Source: Acinetobacter brisouioides
GTDB lineage: Bacteria > Pseudomonadota > Gammaproteobacteria > Pseudomonadales > Moraxellaceae
DNA: 64,000 bases
Reading direction: 5' to 3'
Assembly (NCBI RefSeq): GCF_004331075.1
Contig: NZ_SJNX01000004.1
Span: 124,001-188,000, forward strand
Below, one piece after another: positions 43,858 through 52,368 of the stretch (its first letter is position 1; every line of letters begins with the position of its first letter). The position numbers and the translations under genes are program-made. Below the pieces are notes generated by a model. It did not search any database and was not told the origin of the DNA. It saw nothing but the letters and a program-made list of their open reading frames with translations.

Positions 43858-44853
43858 TTATTTATTTGATGCGCTTAAAATCGCATCTTGAATATGGATT
43901 TGATTTGGAATCAGTTTTTGTTGATAAAAGGCATCCGCTACTTGCTGTTGTTCTGCAATCACTTGACTGGAAATAGGCGTCACGCCAAAGCCCATGCGCG
44001 AAATTGAAGTTTTCAGCACGCTATAATCTAGTCCTGTTGGTTTTTCTAATAATTTTGCAGCGTCATCCTGATGGGTCTTGACCCATTCAGTGGTCTGGTT
44101 CAGCTCTTTCACCACGGTGTTAAACACTTGCGGGTTGTTTTGCGCAAACTTGCGATCAGCTAAATAGAACTGGTGATTGCTAACCAAGTTCTGCCCTGTC
44201 GACAATACGCGTGCGCCCAGTTGCTGCTGTGCTGCGGCAAAGAACGGATCCCAAATCACCCACGCATCGACTGCACCTTTTTCAAACGCAGCACGAGCAT
44301 CGGCAGGTGGCAGATACACCACTTGGATGTCTTTTAAAGTGAGATGGTTAGCTTCCAAAACTTTCAGCAGCAAATAATGCACATTCGAGCCTTTGTTCAA
44401 GGCAACACGTTTGCCTTTTAGCTCCTGAATCGAATGAATATTGGAGGTTTTCGGCACAATCAGCGCTTCTGCCTGAGGTGCAGCAGGCTGGTTGGCGACA
44501 TAAACCAGATTGGCATTCGCCGCTTGAGCAAAAATTGGCGGAGCTTCACCTGCCTCCCCAATCACCACGCTACCGACATTCAGGCCTTCAAGTAGCTGAG
44601 GGCCTGCTGGAAACTCGACCCATTTCACCTGAATACCTTGCGCCTGCAAGGTTTTTTCCAAATCACCACGGACTTTCACAATCGGCAATAAACCGTATTT
44701 CTGAAAGCCAATACTTAAAGTTTTCAGTTCGGTTTTCGGCTGCGATGCTGCCTGAGTATTACTTTTTTGCTGTTCAGCAGGTTTGCTACATGCGCTTAGT
44801 GCCAAGCTCAAACCTGCACAACCAATCACTGACCACTGTTGAATACGATTCAT
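43858..44853 (-). CDS. Sulfonate ABC transporter substrate-binding lipoprotein (first copy)
   Basis: About 331 residues. The signal peptide ends A-L-S-A-C, so it is a lipoprotein. The mature part contains L-S-I-G-F-Q-K, W-V-E-F-P-A-G-P-Q-L-L-E-G-L, G-E-A-P-P-I-F-A-Q-A and V-I-W-D-P-F, i.e. an SsuA-type sulfonate- or taurine-like binding protein. The ATG at 44853 gives a normal signal peptide; an in-frame upstream start at 44883 would spoil it. It is the first gene of the operon and lies 12 bases before the second copy. Differing ligands for the two proteins are likely but unproven. Confidence 0.87.
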   Translation of the reverse strand: MNRIQQWSVIGCAGLSLALSACSKPAEQQKSNTQAASQPKTELKTLSIGFQKYGLLPIVKVRGDLEKTLQAQGIQVKWVEFPAGPQLLEGLNVGSVVIGEAGEAPPIFAQAANANLVYVANQPAAPQAEALIVPKTSNIHSIQELKGKRVALNKGSNVHYLLLKVLEANHLTLKDIQVVYLPPADARAAFEKGAVDAWVIWDPFFAAAQQQLGARVLSTGQNLVSNHQFYLADRKFAQNNPQVFNTVVKELNQTTEWVKTHQDDAAKLLEKPTGLDYSVLKTSISRMGFGVTPISSQVIAEQQQVADAFYQQKLIPNQIHIQDAILSASNK

Positions 44854-44883
44854 CTTTCTACGTCCTAAATTCTGTGAGTTCAT

Positions 44884-45271
44884 TCAAAAATATGTTTTAA
44901 AATTCAGTTACATTCGAGCAAACTGACAACACATTGCTGGCATAACCGTGAAGGATTGAAGATGAATAGATGACACCGCGAAGGTGCGAAGTGGTATACA
45001 GCGATTCATGGCTTTCTGCGCTCTTTCGACAAAAATGATCTGGAAGCCCATACCTTAAAGCTTTGTCTTTTTTAGCAAAATAAAGAAAAAATTGAATAAT
45101 TATGAAATTTTCTGCATAAGAGATTTTCTGCAAAGTTTTACAGGTTTACTGCTAAAACCACTTTCGGCTTAATTCAAAAAGTAGAAGAAAAATTTATTGT
45201 TATACATATATTTAGATATCTTCAAAGTATCTAAGGCTACGACACTTAAGGATAAGTATCCGCCCCAGCCA
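44884..45271. other. Intergenic region upstream of the ssu operon
   Basis: About 390 bases without a convincing gene. It must contain the ssu promoter; a Cys-regulon (Cbl/CysB) type control is expected from the pathway but no operator could be placed. A 78-residue frame here (44897-45133, minus) has no protein-like character. The region borders the pseudogene block. Confidence 0.4.
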
Positions 45272-45587
45272 CTATCCTTTTGGCTTTTTTACATATCCAT
45301 AGCAGAATTGCAGATATAGCCTTTGACGGCTTTGCCAAAAACTCAGTTGTAAATCAGCAGTTTCCTGGTCCAGTTTAGCAACAGGGCCAATCAGCTCAAT
45401 CTGTTTTTGCCCATGCGCAAACACATAAGCTGAAGACACGCTCATGGTTGGGTGCAACCAGTACCGCACAAAAAAGATGATGTCCCAAAGAGATGGCGCG
45501 TTTACCCACGTCATTGGATAAACGCAGAAAACGTAAAATTTGTTCAGGATTTGGTGCAGATATTGGCTTTCCTTGAGCTAAATGCAT
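45272..45587 (-). pseudogene. Nucleoside/guanine deaminase remnant (frameshift and internal deletion)
   Basis: Two overlapping minus-strand frames hold the ends of a cytidine/deoxycytidylate-deaminase-fold protein. One frame (to 45587) begins MHLAQGKPISAP and continues L-R-L-S-N-D-V-G-K-R-A-I-S-L-G-H-H-L-F-C-A-V-L-V-A-P-N-H-E, the usual N-terminus. The other frame ends V-F-A-H-G-Q-K-Q-I-E-L-I-G-P-V ... L-S-F-W-Q-S, the usual C-terminus. The middle part with the zinc motifs H-A-E and P-C-x-x-C is gone. The gene is therefore dead. Its relatives deaminate purine bases or nucleosides. Confidence 0.75.
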
Positions 45588-45718
45588 GATGGCTCAGACT
45601 GATTCAATCGTATTGAAGTTTTGTATGTGGATACGTTTCAATATAAAAAATAGGTTGTGAAAATTGAAGCTCACGATATGAAAAAACTGAAGCTTATTCG
45701 CAATGAATTTAGATGACA

Positions 45719-45811
45719 GGCGGCATGGATGCCGCCACGTTGTACTGACGTTATGTCCCTATAACGCAGTACAACAAAGGATTTTTGTTACTTTTCATCC
45801 ATGAAAAGTAA
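45719..45811. repeat. Triple-hairpin intergenic repeat element
   Basis: Three adjacent inverted repeats: GGCGGCATGGATGCCGCC (45719-45736); arms GTTGTACTGACGTTAT / ATAACGCAGTACAAC (45739-45775, one-base bulge); and TTACTTTTCAT / ATGAAAAGTAA (45788-45811). Such clustered hairpins in a non-coding gap look like a dispersed intergenic repeat. Only one copy is seen here, so the repeat status is inferred from form and my memory of similar elements in related genomes. Confidence 0.6.
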
Positions 45812-45869
45812 AGAAATACATTCACCTAAATATCAAATTTCTATCCCAATATTCGATCATCAACTCAAA

Positions 45870-46415
45870 CTAGGGCAAAAATGTCTTACCAAACAACGCA
45901 GGCAAATTCATCTTTAACAACTTCTTATCCCGAGAAATCAGCACCAACACCAAAATGGTTGCCACATACGGCAATGCCGCTAAAAACTCGGTTAGCACAT
46001 TGATGCCAAGCGCCTGTGCATGAAGCTGCAAAATGGTCACGCCACCAAACAGATACGCCCCAACAACAAGCGTGCAGGTTTCTACGCAGCAAACACCACC
46101 AGAGCAATTGCAATCCAGCCACGACCTGCCACCATGCTTTCAATCCACATCGGGGTATACAGGTCGATAAAAATGCACCACCAATGCCTGTCATTGCACC
46201 ACCAAATAACACCGCGCCATAGCGAATCGCCAACACGTGATAACTCATGGCATGCGCACTTTCAGGCGATTCTCCGACCCAAAACGCACTAAACACATTC
46301 AGATCGAACTGTACTGGCAGTGCAAAGCAGCAATTGACCAACCAGCATCATGCCTTCTACGCCAAGGGGTCGCAGCAGCAACGGTGGTGGCTAAAATTGC
46401 GGTGACTTCTAACAT
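45870..46415 (-). pseudogene. Nucleoside-type ABC transporter permease remnant (second permease)
   Basis: A broken permease of the BMP-type (NupQ/YufQ-like) nucleoside transporters. It starts M-L-E-V-T-A-I-L-A-T-T-V-A-A-A-T-P, soon jumps to G-V-E-G-M-M-L-V-G and then frameshifts. A later frame reads V-G-E-S-P-E-S-A-H-A-M-S-Y-H-V-L-A-I-R-Y-G-A-V-L-F-G-G-A-M-T-G-I-G-G-A-F-L-S. After further frameshifts the C-terminus L-G-I-N-V-L-T-E-F-L-A-A-L-P-Y-V-A-T-I-L-V-L is found, ending at the TAG at 45870-45872. Only about 180 codons remain of about 300, with several frameshifts, so it is not functional. Confidence 0.8.
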
Positions 46416-46430
46416 ATCTGTATTCTTCTT

Positions 46431-46703
46431 TTAGCCTTGCGTTGCCAACACAGCTGCTTTGGTTTTCTTTTTCAAAAAACGGTATTTGTTTTCAATAAAG
46501 GTACCGGCTGCCAGTAAAAACATCAGCAATAAGCCTTGGAACACCCCTGCAATCTCCACGGGAAGCTGTAACTGCATTTGTGCCATTTCCCCGCCCAAGC
46601 AGACCGAACCAATCGTCATGACCATGGTAGCAAATGTTTTTAACTTCGATGAAATTGGCATTCTTGTATTCTCCCGATTGTTATTTATTGCAAGCTGAAC
46701 CAT
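46431..46703 (-). pseudogene. Nucleoside-type ABC transporter permease remnant (first permease, C-terminus)
   Basis: A 90-codon open frame whose second half matches the C-terminus of a NupP/YufP-like permease: Q-L-Q-L-P-V-E-I-A-G-V-F-Q-G-L-L-L-M-F-L-L-A-A-G-T-F-I-E. The rest of the roughly 350-residue protein is missing. The stop lies 16 bases before the start of the second permease remnant, the normal gene order of such transporters. The first 30 codons may be chance sequence or worn gene. Translation as a new short protein is possible but unlikely. Confidence 0.7.
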
Positions 46704-46885
46704 TCACGGCATTTGTTATACATTAAAGCAATATCCATTCCATATTGACTAGGCAGCAGCATAAATCTGCTTTTTTACTGCAAGATCGCTGCAAAATTAG
46801 CGCTTTTCTAGAAAAAATTGCTAGAATGAAGAAGGGATTTCCTGTGATTAGAAAGCAATATTTTTGTTATTTTTTGGGGTTTTAA

Positions 46886-47350
46886 ATGAGTCATGTCCAT
46901 ACACTTCATCCAGCAATCGTACAGCAAGCCAAGCAACTGGCTCTCGGGTTGTATGAACAACAGCTTGCTAGCACACCTGAGCGATTTGCACCTGTCAGCG
47001 ATTATCAGCAGCACTGTGTCTTTGCACTGAACATGAAAGATGCCATGGAGCTTTATAATGAAAATAAAGTTTCTCAATTGGAACTGCCACCACTGACGTA
47101 TGTCGGAACATTATTTGATGTTTTTGTTCATGACGGTTTAGACACTACACTGCTCAATGATGCCAGCGCATTAGCACAGCATTTTATGGAAACCCTTTCT
47201 GATACGGTATTTTTCCAGCTTAAATCTGATACTTTAAGCGATATCGACCATGTAATTGCCGAAGTAAAAACATTCTCTTACTGGTCACCTGTCTGGGTGC
47301 TGCTGGCAGACCAGTGGCATGATACGTTTAACCAAAAAATTTCTGCCTAA
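46886..47350 (+). CDS. Conserved-looking hypothetical protein
   Basis: A 154-residue soluble protein of normal composition (acidic, rich in Leu, His and Gln), without signal peptide or membrane segment. I recognise no domain. The codon use resembles its neighbours and a good terminator follows, so it is likely a real gene. The ATG at 46886 is preceded by a weak GGGG site. It stands just outside the decayed nucleoside-transport block and shows no functional link to it. Confidence 0.65.
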   Translation: MSHVHTLHPAIVQQAKQLALGLYEQQLASTPERFAPVSDYQQHCVFALNMKDAMELYNENKVSQLELPPLTYVGTLFDVFVHDGLDTTLLNDASALAQHFMETLSDTVFFQLKSDTLSDIDHVIAEVKTFSYWSPVWVLLADQWHDTFNQKISA

Positions 47351-47360
47351 CAGCAACCAA

Positions 47361-47391
47361 AAGGCTCTTATCCAGTACAGATAAGAGCCTT
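47361..47391 (+). terminator. Terminator after the 154-residue hypothetical gene
   Basis: Perfect 12-bp arms AAGGCTCTTATC / GATAAGAGCCTT, seven-base loop, followed by AAATTTT. Confidence 0.8.
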
Positions 47392-47660
47392 AAATTTTGA
47401 AAAGATTTGAGCGTGTAGGCTTAGGATTATTGTTCTTTCTGCATGTGCAGCACACCATTTCTAAAAAATAACAAAATGAAATTCCTAAAATTTTAGCGTT
47501 GATTAAACATCTGTTATGAGCCCCTTTGATTGCACTTGGGCTTCGGGGGAAAAATAAAAAGAATGTCACCCATGATGCCCATGTTCTATTCTTCAAACTC
47601 AAATTCAGAATAATAAACCCATGATCAAACGCTTCTGCATGCTGCTAATACGCATCAGCA

Positions 47661-48998
47661 TTAAGTAGCCGCCAGACCTTGTGCCAAATATTTTTGTATT
47701 TCAGTTTCAGGCACCATACCGCCACCTGTGGCCCAGACTAGATGAATCGCCTGCTGCAATTGCTGCTCTGAGAAATGCTGAGCATTCAAGTAATCTTGAG
47801 CACATGATACCAATATCGCACCGTACATGCCTGCCAAAGCTGAGGGTTCAAGCTGAATATCTTCAACATCACTGAGCCAGCGCAGCATGTCATACAGGCG
47901 TTGATCATTCAGAGTGTAATAACCATCAATCAAACGCTGCATGGCTCGCCCAACAAAACCTGAGGCACGACCGACCGCCAGACCATCTGCAGCAGTTAAA
48001 TTATCAATGCCCAAATCCTGTACCGAAATCGCATCATGTAACCCAGTATGCACACCAAGCAACATACACGGTGAATGCGTCGGTTCAGCAAAAAAACAGT
48101 GTACGTGATCGCCAAATGCCAACTTCAAACCAAAAGCCACACCGCCAGGCCCACCACCCACGCCACAAGGCAAATACACAAATAGTGGATGTCCGGCATT
48201 CACCAGCAGATTTTTTTGCTGGAACTGTTGCTTTAAATGCTCGCCTGCCACCGCATAACCCAAAAACAGGGTGCGTGAGTTTTCATCATCAATAAAAAAA
48301 CACTGTGGATCTTGCGCGGCTAAAGCACGTCCCTGCTCAACTGCCACACCATAATCCTGTTCGTATTCAACCACCGTTACGCCGTTGGCACGTAACTTGT
48401 CCTTTTTCCATTGACGGGCATCTGCCGACATGTGCACCGTGACTCGAAAGCCCATCTTGGCACTCATGATGCCAATCGACAGACCCAAGTTGCCTGTTGA
48501 ACCCACGGCAATCGCATACTGGCTAAAGAACTGTTTAAATTCAGGCAAATACAACTTGCGGTAATCATCTTCAATGTTCAGTAAGCCTGCTTCGATCGCC
48601 AGTTTTTCTACATGTGCCAACACTTCATAAATCCCGCCACGTGCCTTGATCGAACCCGAAATTGGTAAATGACTGTCCAGTTTTAACCAAAGCTGTCCAA
48701 AAATTTCTTGCTGATACTGTTGTTGCAAGCAATGTTGCATGGCAGGAATCGCTACACATTCTGACTCGATTTTACCTTCAGTCGCTTCAAGCTCTGGAAA
48801 AGCCAACATTAAATACGGTGCAAAACGCTGCAAGCGCGCATGTGCCTGTGCCACATCTTCTGCGGTCAAACCGACATCGGCCAGCGCCACATCCAAAGTG
48901 GTACTGGCTGGATTAAACCATACTGTTTCCTGTAAATCTCGTAGCTGTTGCAGCAACGGAAATTCAGCAACAAGTTGATCGATTTGAATAGGTTGCAT
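47661..48998 (-). CDS. dsdA: D-serine ammonia-lyase (dehydratase)
   Basis: A 445-residue PLP enzyme that converts D-serine to pyruvate and ammonia. N-P-A near residue 30, the PLP-lysine block S-G-S-I-K-A-R-G-G and the Gly-rich phosphate loop [12 protein letters not shown] fit DsdA. Length is equal to E. coli DsdA. It follows the dadA-like gene on the same strand after about 18 bases. The dsdC/dsdX genes of enteric bacteria are absent. The neighbourhood suggests broader D-amino-acid use. Confidence 0.93.
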   Translation of the reverse strand: MQPIQIDQLVAEFPLLQQLRDLQETVWFNPASTTLDVALADVGLTAEDVAQAHARLQRFAPYLMLAFPELEATEGKIESECVAIPAMQHCLQQQYQQEIFGQLWLKLDSHLPISGSIKARGGIYEVLAHVEKLAIEAGLLNIEDDYRKLYLPEFKQFFSQYAIAVGSTGNLGLSIGIMSAKMGFRVTVHMSADARQWKKDKLRANGVTVVEYEQDYGVAVEQGRALAAQDPQCFFIDDENSRTLFLGYAVAGEHLKQQFQQKNLLVNAGHPLFVYLPCGVGGGPGGVAFGLKLAFGDHVHCFFAEPTHSPCMLLGVHTGLHDAISVQDLGIDNLTAADGLAVGRASGFVGRAMQRLIDGYYTLNDQRLYDMLRWLSDVEDIQLEPSALAGMYGAILVSCAQDYLNAQHFSEQQLQQAIHLVWATGGGMVPETEIQKYLAQGLAAT

Positions 48999-49016
48999 AA
49001 CAGATTTCGCTCTTGA

Positions 49017-50267
49017 TTAAACTGCAATTCGGTTCGGAGAAAAAATATTCGGGTCAGAAATTAACTGGACTTTCCCCGTCATCATTTCTGCCAATAAACG
49101 CCCGCTGGCTGCACCCAAAGTAAAACCCTGATGCCCATGTCCAAAGTTAAACCACAGCCCTTTGTGTCGTGGTGCCGCACCAATATACGGTTTCATATCG
49201 ACACTACAAGGGCGGCGCCCCAGCCATGCAGGGCTTGGCAAGGCCTCGCCCAAGTCCAGCCAGTCACGGGCACATTGTTGGGTCTTTTCAAGTTGCACAG
49301 GCGTTGCAGGCGCAGAAAAATGCGCGAACTCGGCACCTGTAGTCAGACGAGTGCCTTTTTTCATCGGTGCAAGCACATAACCATATTCGGCATCCAGCAT
49401 CGGACGGCTCAACTGACTACCGTGAGTATAATGCTGATGATAACCACGTTTAATAAATAATGGATTGTGATAGCCCAGTTCAGTTATAAATTTCGATGAC
49501 CATGGACCAAGTGCCAGCACCACATTCGGCGCAGTTAAAGCCTGTTGATTGGTTTGGACTTGCCATCCATGGTCTTGTTGTTGTAATTGCTGAACCTGAG
49601 CCTGTACGATCACACCGCCAAGCTGTTCAAATAATCGGGCATAACGCTGTACCAGTTCGCCAGGCTCAATCACACTCCACGGCTGCGTCCAGTGAATCCC
49701 GCCAATTAAAGGGTGATCGGCTTTTAAATTTGGTTCAAGCTGGTTGATTTGACTCGTATTTAAAATCTGACTCGGCACGCCATAACGCTGCTGACGGCGC
49801 TCAGCATCTTGAATAGCTTCTTGCAATGCTGCTTCACTACGATAAAGCTGAATCCAGCCATTTTTTAAAATCAAATCTTCTGCCCGAGCCTGAGCAATCA
49901 ACTGCTGATGCTCTGACAATGCCACCCGAATCAGCACCGCATAATCCTGCGAGATGACCTGATAATTTTGCGGACTGGAATTACGCCAGTATTGCAACAG
50001 CGGTGCAGCATATTCTGGCAAGGCATTCAAATGATAATTCACCGCACTGTCTTGTTTTAGTGCAACTTTAAATAAACTTGCCCAGTCACGCGGAAAGGCA
50101 TACGGCTCGACCGCTTCACTTTGAATAATCCCAGCATTGCCATAGGAAGTTTCTGTGCTTGGCGCGGACTGGTCAATCACCGTGACAGCATAACCTTGCT
50201 GTTGCAAATGGATAGCGGTGCAGATTCCGACCATGCCTGCACCTAGCACCAAAACTTCTTTCGACAT
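49017..50267 (-). CDS. D-amino-acid dehydrogenase (DadA-like flavoprotein)
   Basis: A 416-residue FAD-dependent oxidoreductase of the DAO family. The N-terminal motif V-L-G-A-G-M-V-G-I-C-T-A-I-H-L-Q-x-x-G binds FAD. S-Y-G-N-A-G-I-I and the C-terminal G-H-G-H-Q-G-F-T-L-G-A-A-S-G-R-L block are typical of DadA-type D-amino-acid dehydrogenases, which feed electrons to the respiratory chain. It lies between the ridA remnant and dsdA in one unit. The exact substrates (D-Ala or others) are not known; it is not next to alr as dadA often is. Confidence 0.85.
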   Translation of the reverse strand: MSKEVLVLGAGMVGICTAIHLQQQGYAVTVIDQSAPSTETSYGNAGIIQSEAVEPYAFPRDWASLFKVALKQDSAVNYHLNALPEYAAPLLQYWRNSSPQNYQVISQDYAVLIRVALSEHQQLIAQARAEDLILKNGWIQLYRSEAALQEAIQDAERRQQRYGVPSQILNTSQINQLEPNLKADHPLIGGIHWTQPWSVIEPGELVQRYARLFEQLGGVIVQAQVQQLQQQDHGWQVQTNQQALTAPNVVLALGPWSSKFITELGYHNPLFIKRGYHQHYTHGSQLSRPMLDAEYGYVLAPMKKGTRLTTGAEFAHFSAPATPVQLEKTQQCARDWLDLGEALPSPAWLGRRPCSVDMKPYIGAAPRHKGLWFNFGHGHQGFTLGAASGRLLAEMMTGKVQLISDPNIFSPNRIAV

Positions 50268-50270
50268 TTC

Positions 50271-50500
50271 TTATCCTTTTATTTTGGCAATCACAGTAAT
50301 TTCAATCTTTGCCTCAATCACCCAATCTGCTATCACTGTGATTCTGGCAAGATCTAACTGGGTAAAAAAGTGCTCTGGACTTGGTTAAATGCTGCAAAAT
50401 TGGTTTTATCGGTCAAATACACGATGGCACTGATCAGATCATTGAAACTGACAGGCTGTTGCAACAGCTTGCAATCAATCGTTGCCAAGTCGGTAAGTTA
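50271..50500 (-). pseudogene. RidA-family (enamine/imine deaminase) remnant
   Basis: A minus-strand stretch just before the dadA-like gene encodes recognisable RidA fragments in two frames. One reads L-I-S-A-I-V-Y-L-T-D-K-T-N-F-A-A-F-N-Q-V and then hits a stop. The other continues D-L-A-R-I-T-V-I-A-D-W-V-I-E-A-K-I-E-I-T-V-I-A. The N-terminal half of the gene is worn or missing. The stop is 4 bases from the dadA-like start, so it was the first gene of this operon. RidA would have hydrolysed the imine formed by D-amino-acid oxidation. Confidence 0.75.
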
Positions 50501-50728
50501 AATTTTAGGTCAATTATGATTTTGATCAAGACATTCATTTAACGACAAGCGCTTGGCACATCACCGACTATCCAATTTTTTGATCCATTTCAAAATTTAG
50601 CAGGAATTTATGGTCAGTTTATAAAAGAAAATAAAGCAATTCGACACTTCAAAATCAATTAAATAAAATTATTAATTTCAATATCTTAATTAAATATTGT
50701 GATGATTTTTTATTTTAATACAGACAAC
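50501..50728. other. Intergenic region upstream of the ridA remnant
   Basis: AT-rich and without coding potential in either strand that I can defend. It probably contains the promoter of the D-amino-acid operon and further worn sequence. Confidence 0.35.
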
Positions 50729-50767
50729 AAAAAAGGCTGAGTCTTATTCAGACTGAGCCTTTTTGTT
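50729..50767 (-). terminator. Terminator downstream of tRNA-Leu
   Basis: Stem AAAAAGGCTNAGTCT / AGACTGAGCCTTTTT with one mismatch, five-base loop, and T-runs on both strands. It follows the tRNA on the minus strand. Confidence 0.8.
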
Positions 50768-50797
50768 TGGTAACAACATTTCATATCTTTGAAATGT

Positions 50798-50882
50798 TGG
50801 TGCGGAAGGGGGGACTTGAACCCCCACGCCCGAAAGCACTACCACCTCAAGGTAGCGTGTCTACCAATTCCACCACCACCGC
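50798..50882 (-). tRNA. tRNA-Leu (anticodon GAG)
   Basis: An 85-nt type II tRNA with an encoded CCA. The D-arm starts GGTGGAATTGGTAGACACGC. The anticodon stem-loop is CTACC-TTGAGGT-GGTAG, giving anticodon GAG for CUC/CUU codons. A variable arm and the T-arm GGGGGTTCAAGTCCCCC follow. The acceptor stem pairs GCGG with CCGC, but position 5 is U opposite U, a mismatch that is unusual. The gene follows secG and tpiA, the common tpiA-secG-tRNA-Leu order. Confidence 0.95.
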
Positions 50883-50934
50883 ATTTGCGTGCATTCTATT
50901 CTTTTCATTCAAAAAAGAAAAGTCTTTCTTGGCA

Positions 50935-51267
50935 TTAATTTGCAGTTTTCTGCGTATTTGATGAAGTTTCAGTCGAATTTTTTGCAGGCGCTGTCACAGG
51001 TGCTGCGGCTGTTCCCAAGCTATATGCTTCCGCCGTTTGCTTCTTGGCAAGAACAGCTAAAGTAATACTGGTCACAAAAAATAGCGCCGTTAAAATTGCA
51101 GTTAACCGGGTAAGAAAATTACCTGAACCTGAAGCACCGAACACGGTAGCAGCACCGCCACCACCAAAAGATGCCCCTGCTTCTGCACCTTTACCTTGCT
51201 GTACCAAGATCAGGACAATCATCATTACAGCCAATAAAATATGCACAACCAATATAAATGTATGCAT
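50935..51267 (-). CDS. secG: Protein translocase subunit SecG
   Basis: A 110-residue inner-membrane subunit of SecYEG with two transmembrane segments. V-L-I-L-V-Q-Q-G-K-G-A-E-A-G-A-S-F-G-G-G is the family signature between them. The C-terminal tail is Ala/Thr-rich. It is cotranscribed with tpiA (11-base gap). Confidence 0.95.
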   Translation of the reverse strand: MHTFILVVHILLAVMMIVLILVQQGKGAEAGASFGGGGAATVFGASGSGNFLTRLTAILTALFFVTSITLAVLAKKQTAEAYSLGTAAAPVTAPAKNSTETSSNTQKTAN

Positions 51268-51278
51268 GTCGAATCTCC

Positions 51279-52076
51279 TTACGGTTGGTTTGCAGCAAAT
51301 GCTTGAGCAATTTGATAAAAAGACTCTGCATTTAATGAAGCGCCACCCACCAAAGCACCATTGATATCAGGGCATGCTGCAAGTTCTTGAGCATTTTCAG
51401 GTTTTACACTACCACCATACAAAATTGCCACTTGCTGACCTGCCGCGTTTAACTGGATCAAACCTGCGCGAATTTTTTCATGCATGGCTTGAGCATCTTG
51501 TGCTGAAGCGGTTTTACCTGTGCCAATTGCCCAAATCGGTTCATAAGCAATAACCATCTGGTTTTGCCAATGCTGTTCAGAAATCACAGAGGCAACATCG
51601 CAGATTTGTTGCAATACCACTTGCTCAGCCACCCCTTGTTCACGCTGTTCAAGGGTTTCACCGACACAGTAAATCACGGTAAGACCTTCTGCCAATGCTT
51701 GTGTGATTTTTGCTTTCAGCACATCGGGTGTGTCTCCTAGCAACTCGCGGCGTTCTGAATGCCCGATCAGGACATAACCAATTTGACTATCGGCAAGTAA
51801 AGTCGCACTGATCTCACCCGTAAACGCACCTGTTCCAGAAAAGCGTGAAACATCTTGGGCAACAGTATGCACAGTCCGTGGCGCGTTGTCTAATTGCACC
51901 TGTACTCGATTTAAGGCAATTGCAATGGGTGCAACAGCTAAATGGCATTGTTGTTCTAAAATTGGAGATTGCTGTAAATGTTGCTTAAATTGTTCAATCC
52001 ATTGTTGGGAACTCGCCCAAGCAGGGTTCATTTTCCAGTTACCAATCACCCAAGGCACAATTGTCGAACCCGACAT
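51279..52076 (-). CDS. tpiA: Triosephosphate isomerase
   Basis: About 265 residues. G-N-W-K-M-N with the active-site Asn and Lys, I-G-H-S-E-R-R-E-L with the His, [11 protein letters not shown] with the catalytic Glu, and Y-G-G-S-V-K-P-E-N are all present. It interconverts dihydroxyacetone phosphate and glyceraldehyde-3-phosphate. The frame is open to 52097, but the ATG at 52076, with AAAGGG upstream, gives the normal start. Confidence 0.96.
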   Translation of the reverse strand: MSGSTIVPWVIGNWKMNPAWASSQQWIEQFKQHLQQSPILEQQCHLAVAPIAIALNRVQVQLDNAPRTVHTVAQDVSRFSGTGAFTGEISATLLADSQIGYVLIGHSERRELLGDTPDVLKAKITQALAEGLTVIYCVGETLEQREQGVAEQVVLQQICDVASVISEQHWQNQMVIAYEPIWAIGTGKTASAQDAQAMHEKIRAGLIQLNAAGQQVAILYGGSVKPENAQELAACPDINGALVGGASLNAESFYQIAQAFAANQP

Positions 52077-52368
52077 ACAAGAAAACCCTTTCACCAAAAT
52101 GGGCTTATTTTACACAGTTTTTCTCAAATTGACGCTTTTTTTGCTTTTTTATACAATTTAATCTCACAAAGCTATTTTTTCTGTCAAAATAAACAACGCT
52201 GCATGCTCAAGAAGTTTTATATTTTTTATAATTAGGTTAAATACTCGTAATTCATTGTTGTAACATACTGTTAGCTTGCATTTTTGCATGGCACTTTGTT
52301 ACAGCAACCGTATAATTTTTTTAATACTGAGTATTCGCAAACGATCAAATCATAAGGCAAATACATTT

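Noticed and set aside
44478..44900. 140-residue plus-strand ORF
   Set aside because: Antisense to the first ssuA-like gene; no domain or start signal.
44897..45133. 78-residue minus-strand ORF upstream of the ssu operon
   Set aside because: No ribosome-binding site, no recognisable features, AT-rich noise.
46431..46703. 90-residue ORF as a functional small membrane protein
   Set aside because: It matches only the C-terminus of a permease and lies in a decayed block.
47390..47602. 70-residue minus-strand ORF
   Set aside because: Overlaps a terminator and has random-looking composition.
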